Origin: Piper betle
Taxonomy: Eukaryota > Streptophyta > Magnoliopsida > Piperales > Piperaceae
NCBI GenBank assembly: GCA_033002965.1
Contig: JAURVB010003234.1
Span: 1-64,000, forward strand
DNA length: 64,000 bases
Direction of reading: 5' to 3'
The notes under the pieces were generated by a model, which saw only the letters and a list, made by a program, of their open reading frames with translations, made no database searches and had not been told where the DNA came from. This document shows, piece by piece, positions 12,039 through 25,001 of this stretch (the stretch's first letter is position 1; every line of letters starts with the position of its first letter). Made by a program: the position numbers and the translations under genes.

Positions 12039-12493
12039 TTATGACGTGATGAAAAGCTAAGACATGATGACAAGGGTGAAATGTGATCAGAGCGAACATC
12101 GGAAGTGTGGTTGGTTGAAACCCAAGTTCCATAATGAGTATACAGTATATTAGATTATGTGTGATTGAAATTGTTGATATATGTATATATTGGTATATGT
12201 TGTCTTGACAGGGTGGACCCTAATTGCACTTTTAGGGGAGACTCTGTCCATTTTATTTTAGAATTTTTATTGAGTTTGATCATAATTGTATTGGTGTGTA
12301 CTTTAAATTGCATGTCATTCATGTAGTACCTTGTTAGGGTTTGTGCATTCATCCATGCATTGCGAGTTGTAACTTCATCTTAAGACGCCGAGATTGGATC
12401 CACATGAGTTAGGTTCGGGTTAGCCGACCTAACCGGGGCCTGTAACATGCCAGTTTGGTTCACAAGCATGAACAGGATTTGGGGTGTTACAAA

Positions 12494-12507
12494 TTGGTAT
12501 CAGAGCC
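12494..12507 (+). promoter_or_regulatory. Primer-binding site, element A (duplicated copy)
   Basis: TTGGTATCAGAGCC directly follows an LTR end TGTTACA at 12491. It is a perfect match to the initiator Met tRNA complement and better preserved than the first copy. Confidence 0.8.
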
Positions 12508-13370
12508 ACTCTCGGCCGATTAAGAAGTAAGATACTTTTATAGGTGATGTGTGTGCAAAGACTGCTCCAAGTCCAGCTGGTAGGTTTGTTTATGTCTATT
12601 TTCTTTACAAGCACTTTTTTTCATAAGTTAGTTGCATAAATGTGTATTCAAGACTTGATTAGAAGTATGTGGAATTGGCCTTAGTTGAGCTGGTAGGCCA
12701 TTTCTATGGATTTTTATTGTGATATTAGACTATTTGTCAGTTAGATGTGAGCAGGGAATATTGTAGCACTAGTAGAGGTAGAATGGGTATAAGATCTCAT
12801 CTTATACAAGATTCGAATGTTAGCAGATGTGAGCAGGAATCTGACAGGATTGTCATGATGGGCTTAGAAACCCACTAGTTTTGTCCATCGCATAAGTGAA
12901 TTGGATGATTGACCAGGTATTTGTGTTTTGCATGTCACCACATTAGTACTATTTTATAGGACAAGGTGTACATGATGGGAATGAGTTGAAAAGAAAGGGG
13001 TAATAGTAAGGACCTTGAAATATAGAGGTACTGGCAAGTTAGTTGGCACATGAGATGGACTACTTTTAGAAAATAGTGATGAATGAGGATGAGTAGCGTA
13101 GTGGATCGACAGTTCGAGTAGCACTTCACCACCTCCCCCTCTTCCACTAGTTTATGACCTACGGTGTAAAGACCGTGAAAAAAATAAATAAATATTATGC
13201 CAGCACGGTCCCGGAAGGACCAAACGCGGTTCTGGAAGGACCAAACGTGTTATATTCTTCACCCAGTTAATTCTACCCGGTTAATTATTTACCCATTTTA
13301 TTATTTACCTGGTTACGCGGTTAAGTGAAATATGTGTGTTTTCACATACCCTAGCCGTCATTTTCATTTT

Positions 13371-13380
13371 TATAAATTTT
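13371..13380 (+). promoter_or_regulatory. Candidate TATA box in B LTR
   Basis: TATAAATTTT lies upstream of caaagaggacgtcatttttcac. It is conserved in the B+ 3' LTR (31826-31835) and, reversed, in solo LTR B3 (around 61226-61235). This is probably the LTR promoter. Confidence 0.5.
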
Positions 13381-13817
13381 CAAAGAGGACGTCATTTTTC
13401 ACATACGGGTGTAGGGGCGTCTTCCTCACCTAAGCCGCCTAGTTCTTCTCTTCCTTGCCGGTGTTTCTTCCTTGCTTGGGTATCCTTCCTATCTCCCTCT
13501 TCTTCATTTTCTTGCATCAATATGTCTTTTTAATTGATAATAAGCTTGATAAACAAGGGAATTAAAGTCTGAAATCAACAATAACAACTAAAACTAAACT
13601 GGAAAATGGAATTTCGCCATGGCCGATGGGTCTGAAGTTGGGCAAGTAAACAAATATTTCAAGGCAGCCCTCACACCCCCGACAACCTCTCTGGCTGCTG
13701 GGTCGAAGGGTGGCATCGCCTTGTCCCTGGGTTCCAATGGGTGGCGGAATTTCATTGGTTATGGGCGGAGTTGTAGTGTGCGACACTGTGGGAGATTCCA
13801 GACGTCCAAGCCAGATT

Positions 13818-16651
13818 TGTAACACCCCGTTTCGGCTCACCCGTGAACCGACCCGGAAATGTCACCGGTGACCGAACCGTTCGCTAATCTACTAGATTCG
13901 GTTAAGCCGACCCGGATCTACTCTCGGTGTCTCAAGATGGAGATGCAAATATAAAATGCATGAATAGGAACCATTGGATTCTAACGGAGTCCTACATGCA
14001 TGCCATGACGTGCAAGCAAAGACAAGACGAAACAACAAATGAGAAACCAAAAGAAAATATATACTATTTTATGAAAATACGATAACACATAACAATCTAC
14101 CATGACATTCAATCATTATCTCATTCGTTTTTACCTGAGCCGAGTCTGAACTCCAAGGCTCCCTACTCATTAATATTTATCAGTTCGTTTGATAACAAGT
14201 AATTCATTCAAGCAATCACATCAAAATTATCATTTACATAACAATAACACACCATCATTATACGTTAGACGCAGACAGGTGTGCGCGGTTTCGTGCTGCT
14301 CCTCCGCAGTCCCGACAGCTTTCATCGCTCGCATTCCTCACCTACATATATATAGAAAAACCATCAGCAACGAGTGTTACCAGCCCGGAAAATAACTAAT
14401 ATCAATCTGGCACAAGAGAGCAAACTCTCCTGTTGAATCAAAACTATATACTTCCTCAAGAACTCTCATCAGGGCACATACGGGAGCCGTCGCCCTCGGG
14501 TCGACAGTATCCCCCTTTCTTTCTCATTGTCATACCTTGGCCATTTCTCTATAGCTTCTCGCATCAAATTTCATTCCTTACCGCCCTCTGCACCTTCCAT
14601 ATTACTCCTAGCCTTGAGCACAATGGCCGAGCACTCTCAGGCAATCGCCTTCAGTATCCTTTGAACCACAAGTCTAGACATGCGCTACATTACAGTACCC
14701 GTAAACCTCCACACTTCTCCGGGTTTGAGGAACTCAAAGGAGGAGTTGTCCGGATCCTTCGGGAATGAAGTGGGTTCTCCCCAGCTCCAGAGCCCGCTCT
14801 TCTGAGCACACGCCCTACTGAAGATGTGGCCACAAGTAACCCTCATCCCATCTCTCACCGAAAACGCGAAAACTATACATATATAGGCCTAGGTTGGGAT
14901 TTATACAATAGGCCTGAAGGCAACTTGAGCTGGATCTAAAGTTCGAAAATAAACTCGAGGGATCTCATCCTCGAGGGTTATTAATCCGAAAAAAAAGAAC
15001 TGTTGGCTAAATGGCCCGAGTTAAGTGGGATCCGATAAAACTCCACTTAACTCGTCCTGTACATGATAAATCAAATACACAATAGAGTAGCGTAAAAACA
15101 GAGAACGAGTCCTAAACGGACCTGGTAGAAGCTCCAAACGGGTCCACACACCTAGGCGGCGAGCTCCTACACCATACCTACACAATCAAGCTAAAAACTA
15201 ACGCCCGCATGATGAATCACACATCCTATAGCATGCACACACACTCAACACAATCACGCATCAATCAACACACATCATCCTATATCAATTATAGCAAGTC
15301 TACTTAGGCTAGTTTGCATTAGATCATGATCGTTACCTAGTTACCCTAATTAGTTTCTTAGCCTCCATTTTTAACACCACTCAATCAAACAAATTTCACA
15401 ATTTATCCTTAATCAAATCTACATTTATATATATTATTATAACACACAATTCACCAATCCTAGCATGCAATTCTAATAATCAATACTTTCAAATAATTAA
15501 GTTAAAATAAATTATACCTCACGTCGTCGAAAATCGGCGACGGCTAGGGTTTTTGTTTCATAGCTCGAAACTCGAATTTGACACCTAGCGGCGTCTGAAG
15601 TCCGATCAGATTGGATCGAGTGCGTTCGGCGGATGATCCAGTGAATTTCCCACGAATCCAATTTTCCGGCGGTTCCGGCAGTTTTCCGGCGAGTGTCGGT
15701 GGTTTTCCGGCGGTTTTCCAGCAATGATTCGGGATGGAGCAATCAGGGGGTCTATCGGCACCAGCACTACGAGCTTGGTCAGATGGTGGTGTCAAACAAA
15801 GCAGCCGGGGCGGCGATGGCCATCGGCGACGGCGTCGAAAATGGGTGGCGGCAGCGGCGTGCTCCGATCGGAGCTGCGGCCGGCCTCGACAGCGCACGGG
15901 ATGGTGGAGGAAACGTCAGCGACAGCGAGGGGTCGGTCGTCGGGGTCACAGCAGTGGCGGCGCGGCCCGAACGGCGGTGAATCGACAAGGGAGGGCGTCG
16001 CAGATTGTGGGGCGATTCCGGCGTCGTGGCGGCGAGACGGTGGCTGGGGTGGGTCATAGCGGCACGGCGATGGCACGGCTCGGCGGGGCGGCGTTGCTCG
16101 GCAGAAGTGCGGCGTTGGCGGTGGCGGCGGCCGCACACAAAAGTGGCGGCAGCAAGGGTTTGGGGTGAGGAAGGTGTCGGGGAAGATGAAGGGGTGTGTG
16201 ATGGCATTTTTGTAATTAAACTTGACTCGACTCCGACTCGAGTCAATAATAATAACTATCTCCTAAGAAATCCTAAAAAAAATCCAAAAAAATTTGGGAA
16301 AAATCCCGTAAAATCAAACGAACACAGCAACATCCAAATGATATGTTCTATAACTAATAACCCACCCGAATATAATCCAACGCGTCCTAATGCGTTATTC
16401 GGCCTAAAACTAATCTGCAATAAAATAAAAATAACAATCAATACTGTATACCTCCATATACTTGATAACCCATTTTTCATCATCTTTTAGACGTTATCAT
16501 CGTACACTTGAGCATACATGACCCTCATCGCTCATAACTCACAGCTGGCCTCAACTCAGCTCGCGGTCCATGAAGCTGACTCGACTCGAACCAACGGTTG
16601 AACCGACCGGTTCACTCCCGTAAAACTCTGACTCGAGTCACGGGTTTTACA
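13818..16651 (-). mobile_element. Solo LTR A2 with AGATT target duplication
   Basis: A 2834-bp family A LTR in minus orientation starts tgtaacacccc and ends cgggttttaca. It is flanked by perfect AGATT copies at 13813-13817 and 16652-16656. The empty site is visible in the B+ 3' LTR at about 32272-32284 (gttagattgctggcc). It carries a GC-rich stretch (15530-16170) with long overlapping open frames that I do not consider genes. Confidence 0.92.
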
Positions 16652-17965
16652 AGATTGTTGGCCAAAGACTCATGCCGTGCATGCTCGCAGCGCTTGGCCT
16701 TGACGTTGGGTTGTCGTGCAGGGGGAAGGGAAGTGTTCCCGGCGGTGCTGCTGGCCGGAGTACACCTTGCAGTCCATGCGGTGATGCTGACCAGGAGTCC
16801 GCGTCTTGGTGCAGAACGGAGTTTGACATGGGTAGTTGTTGTAAAGCACAAGCTTTATTCTTCCAATTGGATTGGTAGGGAAGGGAGTGAAAGAAGTGGT
16901 CTGGTTTTGGGTTGAAGAGGAAGATATCAGGCCTGGTTTGGTGCAGGACGTTGCCTTGGATAGCTACTGTAAAACATGGACGTTAGGCTTCATCTTTGCC
17001 TATTTTTATGTTGTTGTTGATGTCTTATTCGTATGTTTATATGATTGTTCAATTGGGTTGCTGGGGAATTGAAGAAGGACGTGACCAGTGGTGGTGCCAA
17101 GGTCTGGTTTTGGTGCAGAGAAAAATGGTGACGGGAAGAAGAAGAAGAAGAAGAAGAAGAAGGGCGGTGGCAATTCTGTAAATACTGATTGACTCGTTAC
17201 CGACTCGAGTTAAAAATAATACGAACTCGTAATAAATCTTCAAAAATAATTATTTTAATGGGTTATGGGTAAAGTTATTAAACTAACTAATTATAATTAT
17301 TGTATGAAATCACCACGAGTAATAAAAATACGGTAATGATAAACGGTCGAAAATTAATCGGCATAATTCATGCGATTAAATTAAATCGGAGGGTTATAAG
17401 TAATTAATAAAATAAATATTTTACCTTTACCATATTAAATTTAATATTAGGTAAATAAAGTGATTATTTTAATAACAAGTCAGTAATGTAGAAAGTTGGT
17501 TATTAAACTATAGTTTGGTAGCAATCACTCGCGTCGAACCTAAATAACATAATGAAAATAAATAAAGTTCGAAAGTTTATAGAGTCGAATAATTTAAAAT
17601 AATTGTATTACTCTTATTTATAAATTAAAAAATACAAATTATTTTAAATAATTTAATTTAACAACTTAATTAATTAAATTGCTGTAAACAATAGTAGCGA
17701 TCAAAAATTATAACTATCAACTAAATCAGCAAGATCGGGGTTAAATAATTATCACCGCAAAGGAAAATTAAATACTTGTTTATTAGTAATAATTATTTTA
17801 TCAACTCTTAGGTATTAATTAAGAGTTAGATAATTAATTTAAAATGTAAAGTAAGACTTAAATAATTATATCACATGAATAATCAATTATCTCACTAGAT
17901 TTGTTGAAAATTTAATATTTAAAAAATTTTAATTGTTACATGATATGTTGTCAAAATTTTAATAA

Positions 17966-17967
<2 letters not shown>

Positions 17968-18001
<34 letters not shown>
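17968..18001. repeat. (AT)n microsatellite in B+ 5' LTR
   Basis: About 17 AT dinucleotides follow ttttaataatg. Confidence 0.9.
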
Positions 18002-18003
<2 letters not shown>

Positions 18004-18199
18004 CATTTAGTTCCATGCATTTGTACTCGAATAAAAATATACTTATGTATAATTTTATATTCGCGTTCAGATTAGGATCATTGGTCGCAGGTACGAGTTC
18101 AAAATATCTAGGTCCGTATAATTATTTAAAATGTTGTATTTTCCCAAACTAGTATAATTATATGAAATTGAGTATTTTTTTCCCAAACTGGTAGCCTTT

Positions 18200-18705
18200 C
18201 TCGGCACTAATCTCAGAATGAGGTGGGAGACAATTTCTAATCACAGAATGAACTGGGAGACCATGACTAATCTCAAAATGAATTGGGAAACCACCTAATC
18301 TCAAAATGAGTTGGGAGACAATATCTAATCTCAGGGTGAATTATGAGACCATGACTAATCTCAAAATGAATTGGGAGACCACCTAATCTCAGAATGAGTT
18401 GGGAGACAATATCTAATCTCAGAGTGAATTATGAGACCATTACTAATCTCAAAATGAATTGGGAGACCACCTAATCTCAAAATGAGTTGGGAGACAATTT
18501 ATAACCTCAGATTGAACTGGGAGACCATGACTAATCTCAAAATGAATTGGAAGACCACCTAATCTCAAAATGAGCTGGGAGACAATTTTTAATCTCGGAA
18601 TGAACTAGGAGACCATGAGTAATCCCAAAATGAATTGGGAGACCACCTAATCTCAAAATGAGCTGGGAGATAATTTGTAATCATAGAATGAACTCGGAGA
18701 CCATG
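18200..18705. repeat. Minisatellite in B LTR (about 28-32 bp units)
   Basis: Roughly 17 units of ctaatctcaaaatgaattgggagacca type alternate in length, giving a higher-order period of about 60 bp. The array resumes at 27021-27115 after the A3 insertion. A reversed counterpart lies in solo LTR B3 at 59200-59490. Confidence 0.85.
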
Positions 18706-19747
18706 TGTAACACCCCAATCCGATTTACTCTCAACCCGGACCAGAACTGTTACAAAAGATCGAACTACTCGTAAACCGATTAAGTTGGCTGACCCAAAAC
18801 CTAAACGACTACGACATAACCCTCTTGACGTCTCAAGATGGAGCATGCCACTAATGCGCAAACAATGTATGAGTGAGATGCAAAACCCTAGCAGGATACT
18901 ATGTAAATGTTATGATAATAGCCACACACCAAAATAATTAAAATGGCAATAAAATTCATAAAACCTGGAATAAAAAGGACAAAGTCTCCTCTAAAAGTGC
19001 AATAAGTGGACGACCTGTTAAAATATGGCGCAAAATAGTATATATACAAAACAATAATTTATATCGCAATAGAATTCAAATCATCGACACATATTGTAAT
19101 TGACATCTCGCCCACCTACAATTCATGCTCATCATGATTTTGTTCATTTTCAACTCAACATAGCTGATCATTCCTGGACATTCGAACATTTCCAAAACAT
19201 TTCTAAGAAAATTCATACATTTCTAAGAAAAGACCTACAAGTCTCATAGCTCATGCATATGTACACAACCATGTATATCACCAAGCATCGTTCAACCCAC
19301 ATCATATCTTATGCAAAAGTCGACGTGGCGCCAGGCATGTGTGTGCAATGCAAGCACTAATCCTTCGTCAAGGCAAGCATACACCATTCATCATCCTCAC
19401 CTACATATAGTAGAAAAACGTCAGCAACAGGTGTCATTGGTCCGGAAATAACTAATATCAAACTAGAACATAAGAGCAAACTCTCATGGAAAGCAAACAA
19501 TCATATATCTTCCTCAAGAACTCTCATAAAGGCCACTACAAAGGAGCCGTTGAGCAGCTGACTCAATAGCATCCTGATCTATCGGTACTGTGCCACTCTT
19601 GGCACATCTTTTTTAGTACTTCGCGTAAAACTTTTATCCTAAGCCCTCTCCAAACCTCCATATTACTCCTAGCCTTAGGCACGAAGTCCGAGCAGTCTTA
19701 GGCAGTCGCCTTTAGTACCTTTTGAACCACAAGTCTGGACATGCGCT

Positions 19748-20913
19748 TGTTAGACTATTTTCAGTGACATGCAAGTATATATGGTCGCAACAAGTAATAT
19801 AATGATAAAATCGAATATCGACCCACAAAGAGATGAATTTCCTATAATTAATTAAAGAAAATAAAATAAAGAGCAAAATAAAAATAATTAACTTAACTAA
19901 ATCTAAATAACTTTAAATAAAAGAAGACGTTAAAATTATAAAACTCATTCTAGAGTCAAATTTCCCTTAACATGAATTTAATCTTCATCAAATCTCACTC
20001 TTATCTTTTATTCCCTCGGATTGTCGATCTAGGATAATTAAATGACATGGTGGCTCCCGCTCCTTCATGCTTCTATTATTTTGCCTCAATTTCTACCTCA
20101 TGGTGATAATTGATTAATCAACAAAATAATGCATTAAGAATTGCCTTACAATCGCATCGATGTTGTGTATTTCCCGACCACAACGACAAACAAGTCAAAA
20201 GACTCGTCGTATGATGAACTACCAATGACTAATCTAATTAATTTCTCCCGAAATCTAATTAAACCTCATGATCTAAAAAATAGGTGATCAATCTATTCTT
20301 AGCATTAAGAATATGATAATTCAAACAATACGATTGAATAAAAGAGTAAAAGCTTGAAATAAATTCAATTAAATCATGTTAAGTTCCATTCTTCTCTAGA
20401 ACGAAAATAAGAGACTACTCCATAATAAAAATAGAAAAAATATAACGAAAAACAATATAAAGAAGAAACTAACTTTTATTACGAAAGAGAAAGAAATTAC
20501 AAAAACTAAAACTACTACTTCTACTACAATCTGAAGCCAAGAGATGAGATATGATCAACAACAAATGACCACCCCTTTATATAGAAGTGGAGATACAAGA
20601 ATTCGAAGAGGGTGTTCACAAATCGACGTAGTCTAATTAATTATAATGTCCCTTCAAGTTTCCAACTGTTCGACTCCATTGAACACCATGAATTGTAGCC
20701 ATTGGTGGGGCCAAGTATCATGACCAATCAAATCCAAAGCTTAATTTATTCATCTTTTTCTGCATTGAAACATCAAAGTTAAGCATATTTAATAAAATAT
20801 TAATTAACTAAAAAATAAAGTAAAATATTACTTAATTAATAATGTTTACACCCGGGAAGTACAAAATCATATTAAAAACATGGGTAAATATTATATATTT
20901 TAAACGATTAACA
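19748..20913 (-). repeat. Element C 3' LTR
   Basis: 1166 bp, sense ends TGTTAATCG and GTCTAACA. It is nearly identical to 23833-25001. The sense promoter probably includes the tatataaagg-type site near 20575-20583. Confidence 0.92.
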
Positions 20914-20920
20914 CACCCCC
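20914..20920 (-). promoter_or_regulatory. Polypurine tract of element C
   Basis: The minus strand reads aaatttGGGGGTG immediately before the 3' LTR start TGTTAATCG. Confidence 0.7.
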
Positions 20921-22199
20921 AAATTTAAACTTTTGCGTGTCCCGAGCAAAATATCATAACCAACAAAATTTTACTACATAAAAATACTTAGTCCCCATTA
21001 TATTCTCATATGATTCTCAATCAAACCCTCAAAAGTCAACAAGATGTCAATCAAATCAGAAATTCCCTTTCATCAATCACATCCAAAAGAGAGCTCTCTG
21101 TGTATGTGTGTAAGATAATCCATTGGCTTATCATTCTCATCTGCAACCAAAAGAATACAATCAAGCACATGATTAAATATGTTCACCTTTCGCTCCCATC
21201 TCCACTAATGTAGGTAATGTCAATTAATGGAATCAATAGGTCTTTATAGGTTGTAACAGGGCCAGGGCTAGGGACCAAAAATAGGATAAACAGGATAAAA
21301 AATCAAAGGCTAATGTGCACCCTAGCATTAAAAATCCTTTCTAAATCCTGAGATACTTGTTCAACAAATCCCCAAGCAATATAACACAAACTTCCTTAAA
21401 TGTAGTATCGAGTTGACCTAATATAAGAAATAACTTTGCTTTGATTTTCCATTGACTACCTACTACTTTTTCTTTTTCTCTTTTCTTTCAAACCAGTGGA
21501 AGACTCTTGCTTCATCATGTATTTACTGGTGGAGGACCATTGCCTCATCTTTTTCTTTTCTTTTTTTTTATTTTTTTCTTTTTTTCTTTTTTTTTCTTTT
21601 ACAAAGCAAAGTGCCAGGAAAGTCCACACTATTCACTCAATCCCCACTCTATAACACGCAATGCCTTCCCCCTATACTACTCAAAGTTTTATCCTTGTTA
21701 GAATTTAGAACGATTTCAAAATACTAGGGTGCTAGGACTCAAGCAGCAAGGTATATTTTCAATAAAAAGGCCAAGACTAAAATAAGGGTAATCAAACAAA
21801 TATGTGTAATAAAGGCCATGAAATTGTGTAGAAAGGATAATTCATATTAGGTAGGCTTGAAGAAAGGCCCAGACTCATCAAAAAGAAATGCCTATATCAT
21901 TTTCCATCAACATGGCAAACCAAATATTTCGCCTCGAAAGTCGCTAGGGCAAATTCTAAAAGTCATGACCATCATGTACAATCCTTATTGCAAAACATTC
22001 ATTGAAATCATTTAAACCAAAGGATTGTGAAAATAATATAAGGTAGAGAACCAACTCTCAAATGTAGTCTTTTACTCAGTTCATCCCTCATATCAATTAA
22101 TCAAATTTTCTCAAGAAAGGTAAGACTAATTCACATGTATCTATCATTGAACCAAGAGACTAAAATACCATTGCATAATAAAATTTTTATACTAAACTC

Positions 22200-22234
<35 letters not shown>

Positions 22235-22377
22235 CTAAATCTAAACGTGAGTCAAGAATGAACAATATGCATAAAATTAAGGCATCCCAAACTTAAACTA
22301 AGCATTGTCCTCAAAAATAAAAATAAAGAAAAAAGTGAAAGAGAACTCCCTCATTTCAATTAGTTGGTGGATGATTA
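20921..22377 (-). other. Element C non-coding interior
   Basis: AT-rich sequence with a pyrimidine-rich run at about 21465-21600 (T-rich on plus, A/G-rich on the sense strand) and an (AT)n tract at 22201-22234. In complete Athila elements RT, RNase H, integrase and an env-like frame lie between the start of pol and the 3' LTR; no trace of these is seen. Confidence 0.5.
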
Positions 22378-23660
22378 TCACGAATAACTGAATTTGGACT
22401 TGACCCATACTTTATTAACTTTAATTGATCGATCCCTTTGCTCAGTCTTAATTTCAATTGCACCATGTGGAGAAAACTTTTGTCCAGGAGAAAATGACCA
22501 GCATCCACACCAGATGCCATGTTTGTCTGCTATAGTCCAAGCAATAGCTGACTCGTAATCTTTTAATATTCTAATTAGCTTCTCTTTCTGCAATATAGTT
22601 AGCTCTGAAGATATACTAATAGGAATAGTGTCATTAAGCCCTAAGAAAATATACCTGAGATGTTTTGGAAGTTGCTTTAGCTCCAAAATAGGTGGTACTT
22701 TAACTGATGGCAGCAATCTGTGGAATGGTAGATCTAAGGTTTCCATAACTTTGAACCGTTGAGGCAAAATTGGTTGTGAATCTAATACTTTAACCATCTC
22801 ATCCACATCAATATCTTCTTCACAAAGAGAATTTATGGATTTATGTAATGAATTACTAAGCTGATCCCCTTTGCATCCGAGTAAGCTAACCAATGTATTG
22901 AGTTCATTTTCGTTATTTGGTTTTTCATCTTTTTCCTTAACATCATTGGGCTGAACTAGTTCCTGTAAAGTAATACCACTCTGGGTTGTTATAGCTTTGC
23001 AATGCTCTTGACCATCATTCCTTGGTTGTTCTGGTTGGCTAGGAAGTACACCCTTGGGTCGCTCACTTGGTTCCTTGTTTAATTGCACCATAACTTGTTG
23101 CATAAACTGTTGTTGTTGCTACTGCTGATTCTGCATAAATATTTGCATAGTTTGTTGCATGGAATTGAACATTTGGACTAAATCTGGTTGTTGTTGTTGC
23201 TGAAAAGAAAGTGAAGGGGGTTGATAATGCTGTGATGGTGGTGGTGGATTATTGGGGATAGCAACGGATTGTGAAGAATTATTCCATGAAGAATTGGGGT
23301 TATTGCACCAGCCTGCATTGTAGGTGTTGGAATAGGGATTGTTGTTACAAATAAAGTTGCCTACGTAATTAACTTGATCTGTTGCACATTGACCTGTAAA
23401 ATGTTCTTGTCCACACCATTCACACCTTGGTTCTACAGCCTTAACCTGTCTCTGTATATTAAGAATTTAAAGTTCATTAGTTAAAGCACTGATCTGAGCA
23501 GATAAAGCAGTAAGTGCATCTAATTCTAAAACTCTGGTAGTCCTCCATGAATGCATGGCTTCTTCCTCAATTGGTTCTTGTGCTCTTCTTCCAGCGGCAC
23601 ACAAGTTTCTCAAAGTCCTTTCAATTTTTGAATCACAAGAAGACAAGGGTGACCGTACTA
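22378..23660 (-). pseudogene. Athila-like gag-pol fragment (element C)
   Basis: Reading leftward from about 23660, the C-terminal part of gag includes a zinc knuckle at about 23395-23435 (CEWCGQEHFTGQC). The conserved stretch NNPYSNTYNAGW and a Gln-rich region follow. From 23103 the start of pol is seen: a protease-flank motif (CKAITTQSG), then LELKQLPKHLRYIFLG and YESAIAWTIADKHGI. This last part is the region just before the Athila reverse transcriptase, and the match ends there. In-frame stops occur at 23467-23469 and 23119-23121. It is the last coding relic of the element and cannot make a functional polyprotein. Confidence 0.85.
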
Positions 23661-23806
23661 ATAAACAAATGATAATAAATAATAGAAGGAAGAAGACAAT
23701 GATATAGTTTGATTTTTCCTTTTTTTTAAATATAAGAAGACACTAAAATATGAAAATAAAAGAAAACTCTCAAAATTCTAATCCTAAATTAACTTAGAAA
23801 ATTCGG

Positions 23807-23827
23807 TCTCCCCGGCAACGGCGGCAA
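23807..23827 (-). promoter_or_regulatory. Primer-binding site of element C (Athila type)
   Basis: The sense strand reads TGCCGCCGTTGCCGGGGA next to the 5' LTR, close to the TGGCGCCGTTGCCGGGGA site seen in Athila-lineage elements (commonly attributed to tRNA-Asp). One base differs near its start. Confidence 0.7.
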
Positions 23828-23832
23828 AAACT

Positions 23833-25001
23833 TGTTAGACTATTTTCAGTGACATGCAAGTATACATGGTCGCAACAAGTAATATAATGATAAAATTGAA
23901 TATCGTCCCATAGAGAGATGAATTTCCTATAATTAATTAAAGAAAATAAAATAAAGAGCAAAATAAAAATAATTAACTTAACTAAATCTAAATAACTTTA
24001 AATAAAAGAAGACATTAAAATTATAAAACTCATTCTAGAGTCGAATTTCCCTTAACATGAATTTAATCTTCATCAAATCTCACACTTATCTTTTATGCCC
24101 TCGGATTGTCGATCTAGGATAATTATATGACATGGTGGCTCCCGCTCTTTCATGCTTCTATTATTTTGCCTCAATTTCTACCTCCCGGTGATAATTGATT
24201 AATCAACAAAATAATGCATTAAGAATTGCCTTACAATCGCATACGGTGTTGTGTATCTCCCGACCACAACGACAAACAAGTCAAAAGACTCGTCGTATGA
24301 TGAACTACCAATGACTAATCTAATTAATTTCTCCCGAAATCTAATTAAACCTCATGATCTAAAAAATAGGTGATCAATCTATTCTTAGCATTAAGAATAT
24401 GATAATTCAAACAATACGATTGAATAAAAGAGTAAAAACTTGAAATAAATTCAATTAAATCATGTTAAGTTCCATTTTTCTCTAGAACGAAAATAAGAGA
24501 CTACTCCATAATAAAAATAGAAAAAAATATAACGAAAAACAATATAAAGAAGAAACTAACTTTTATTACGAAAGAGAAAGAAATTACAAAAACTAAAACT
24601 ACTACTTCTACTACAATCTGAAGCCAAGAGATGAGATATGATCAACAACAAATGACCACCCCTTTATATAGAAGTGGAGATACAAGAATTCGAAGAGGGT
24701 GTTCACAAATCGACGTAGTCTAATTAATTATAATGTCCCTTCAAGTTTCCAACTGTTCGACTCCATTGAACACCATGAATTGTAGCCATTGGTGGGGCCA
24801 AGTATCATGACCAATCAAATCCAAAGCTTAATTTATTCATCTTTTTCTGCATTGAAACATCAAAGTTAAGCATATACAATAAAATATTAATTAACTAAAA
24901 AAATAAAGTAAAATATTACTTAATTAATAATGTTTACACCCGGGAAGTACAAAATCATATTAAAAACATGGGTAAATATTATATATTTTAAACGCTTAAC
25001 A
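23833..25001 (-). repeat. Element C 5' LTR
   Basis: 1169 bp, nearly identical to 19748-20913. Confidence 0.92.

Larger units (their letters stand above)
10886..13164 (+). repeat. Tandem duplication of LTR end, PBS and leader (1153-bp period)
   Basis: The unit starting at ttatgacgtgatgaaaagc (10886) restarts at 12039. Each unit carries the last ~450 bp of the LTR, the primer-binding site (11343-11356 and 12494-12507), and the same leader up to cttccactagtttatgacctacgg. The second unit is cut by element B+ at 13165. Identity is high but imperfect, so the duplication is not very recent. It was present before B+ inserted. Confidence 0.85.
19748..25001 (-). mobile_element. Element C: Athila-like LTR retrotransposon, deleted
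   Basis: Two LTRs (19748-20913 and 23833-25001) flank a 2.9-kb interior, with perfect GCGCT target duplications at 19743-19747 and 25002-25006. The gag fragment signature (NPYSNTYNxGW), the start of pol and the primer-binding site are all Athila-type (Ty3, Tat/Athila lineage). RT, RNase H and integrase are missing. The two LTRs differ at only a few positions per hundred, so this is the youngest of the nested insertions in the left half. Confidence 0.9.

Noticed and set aside
15693..16490. Several long overlapping ORFs on both strands in GC-rich sequence
   Set aside because: They lie in the GC-rich part of solo LTR A2. All frames are open because stops are rare in such sequence, and the equivalent frames are not preserved in other A LTRs.
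16598..17181. ORFs of 60-105 codons on both strands
   Set aside because: Inside the B+ LTR. The copy at 32279-32812 has shifted frames and no recognisable domain.
18200..18705. Possible CRISPR-like or centromeric array
   Set aside because: Units are contiguous and diverged without unique spacers, and the array is part of the B LTR, as shown by its counterpart at 59200-59490.
21452..21727. ORFs of 64-91 codons rich in Phe
   Set aside because: Produced by the pyrimidine-rich run in element C on the strand opposite to the element; not a gene.
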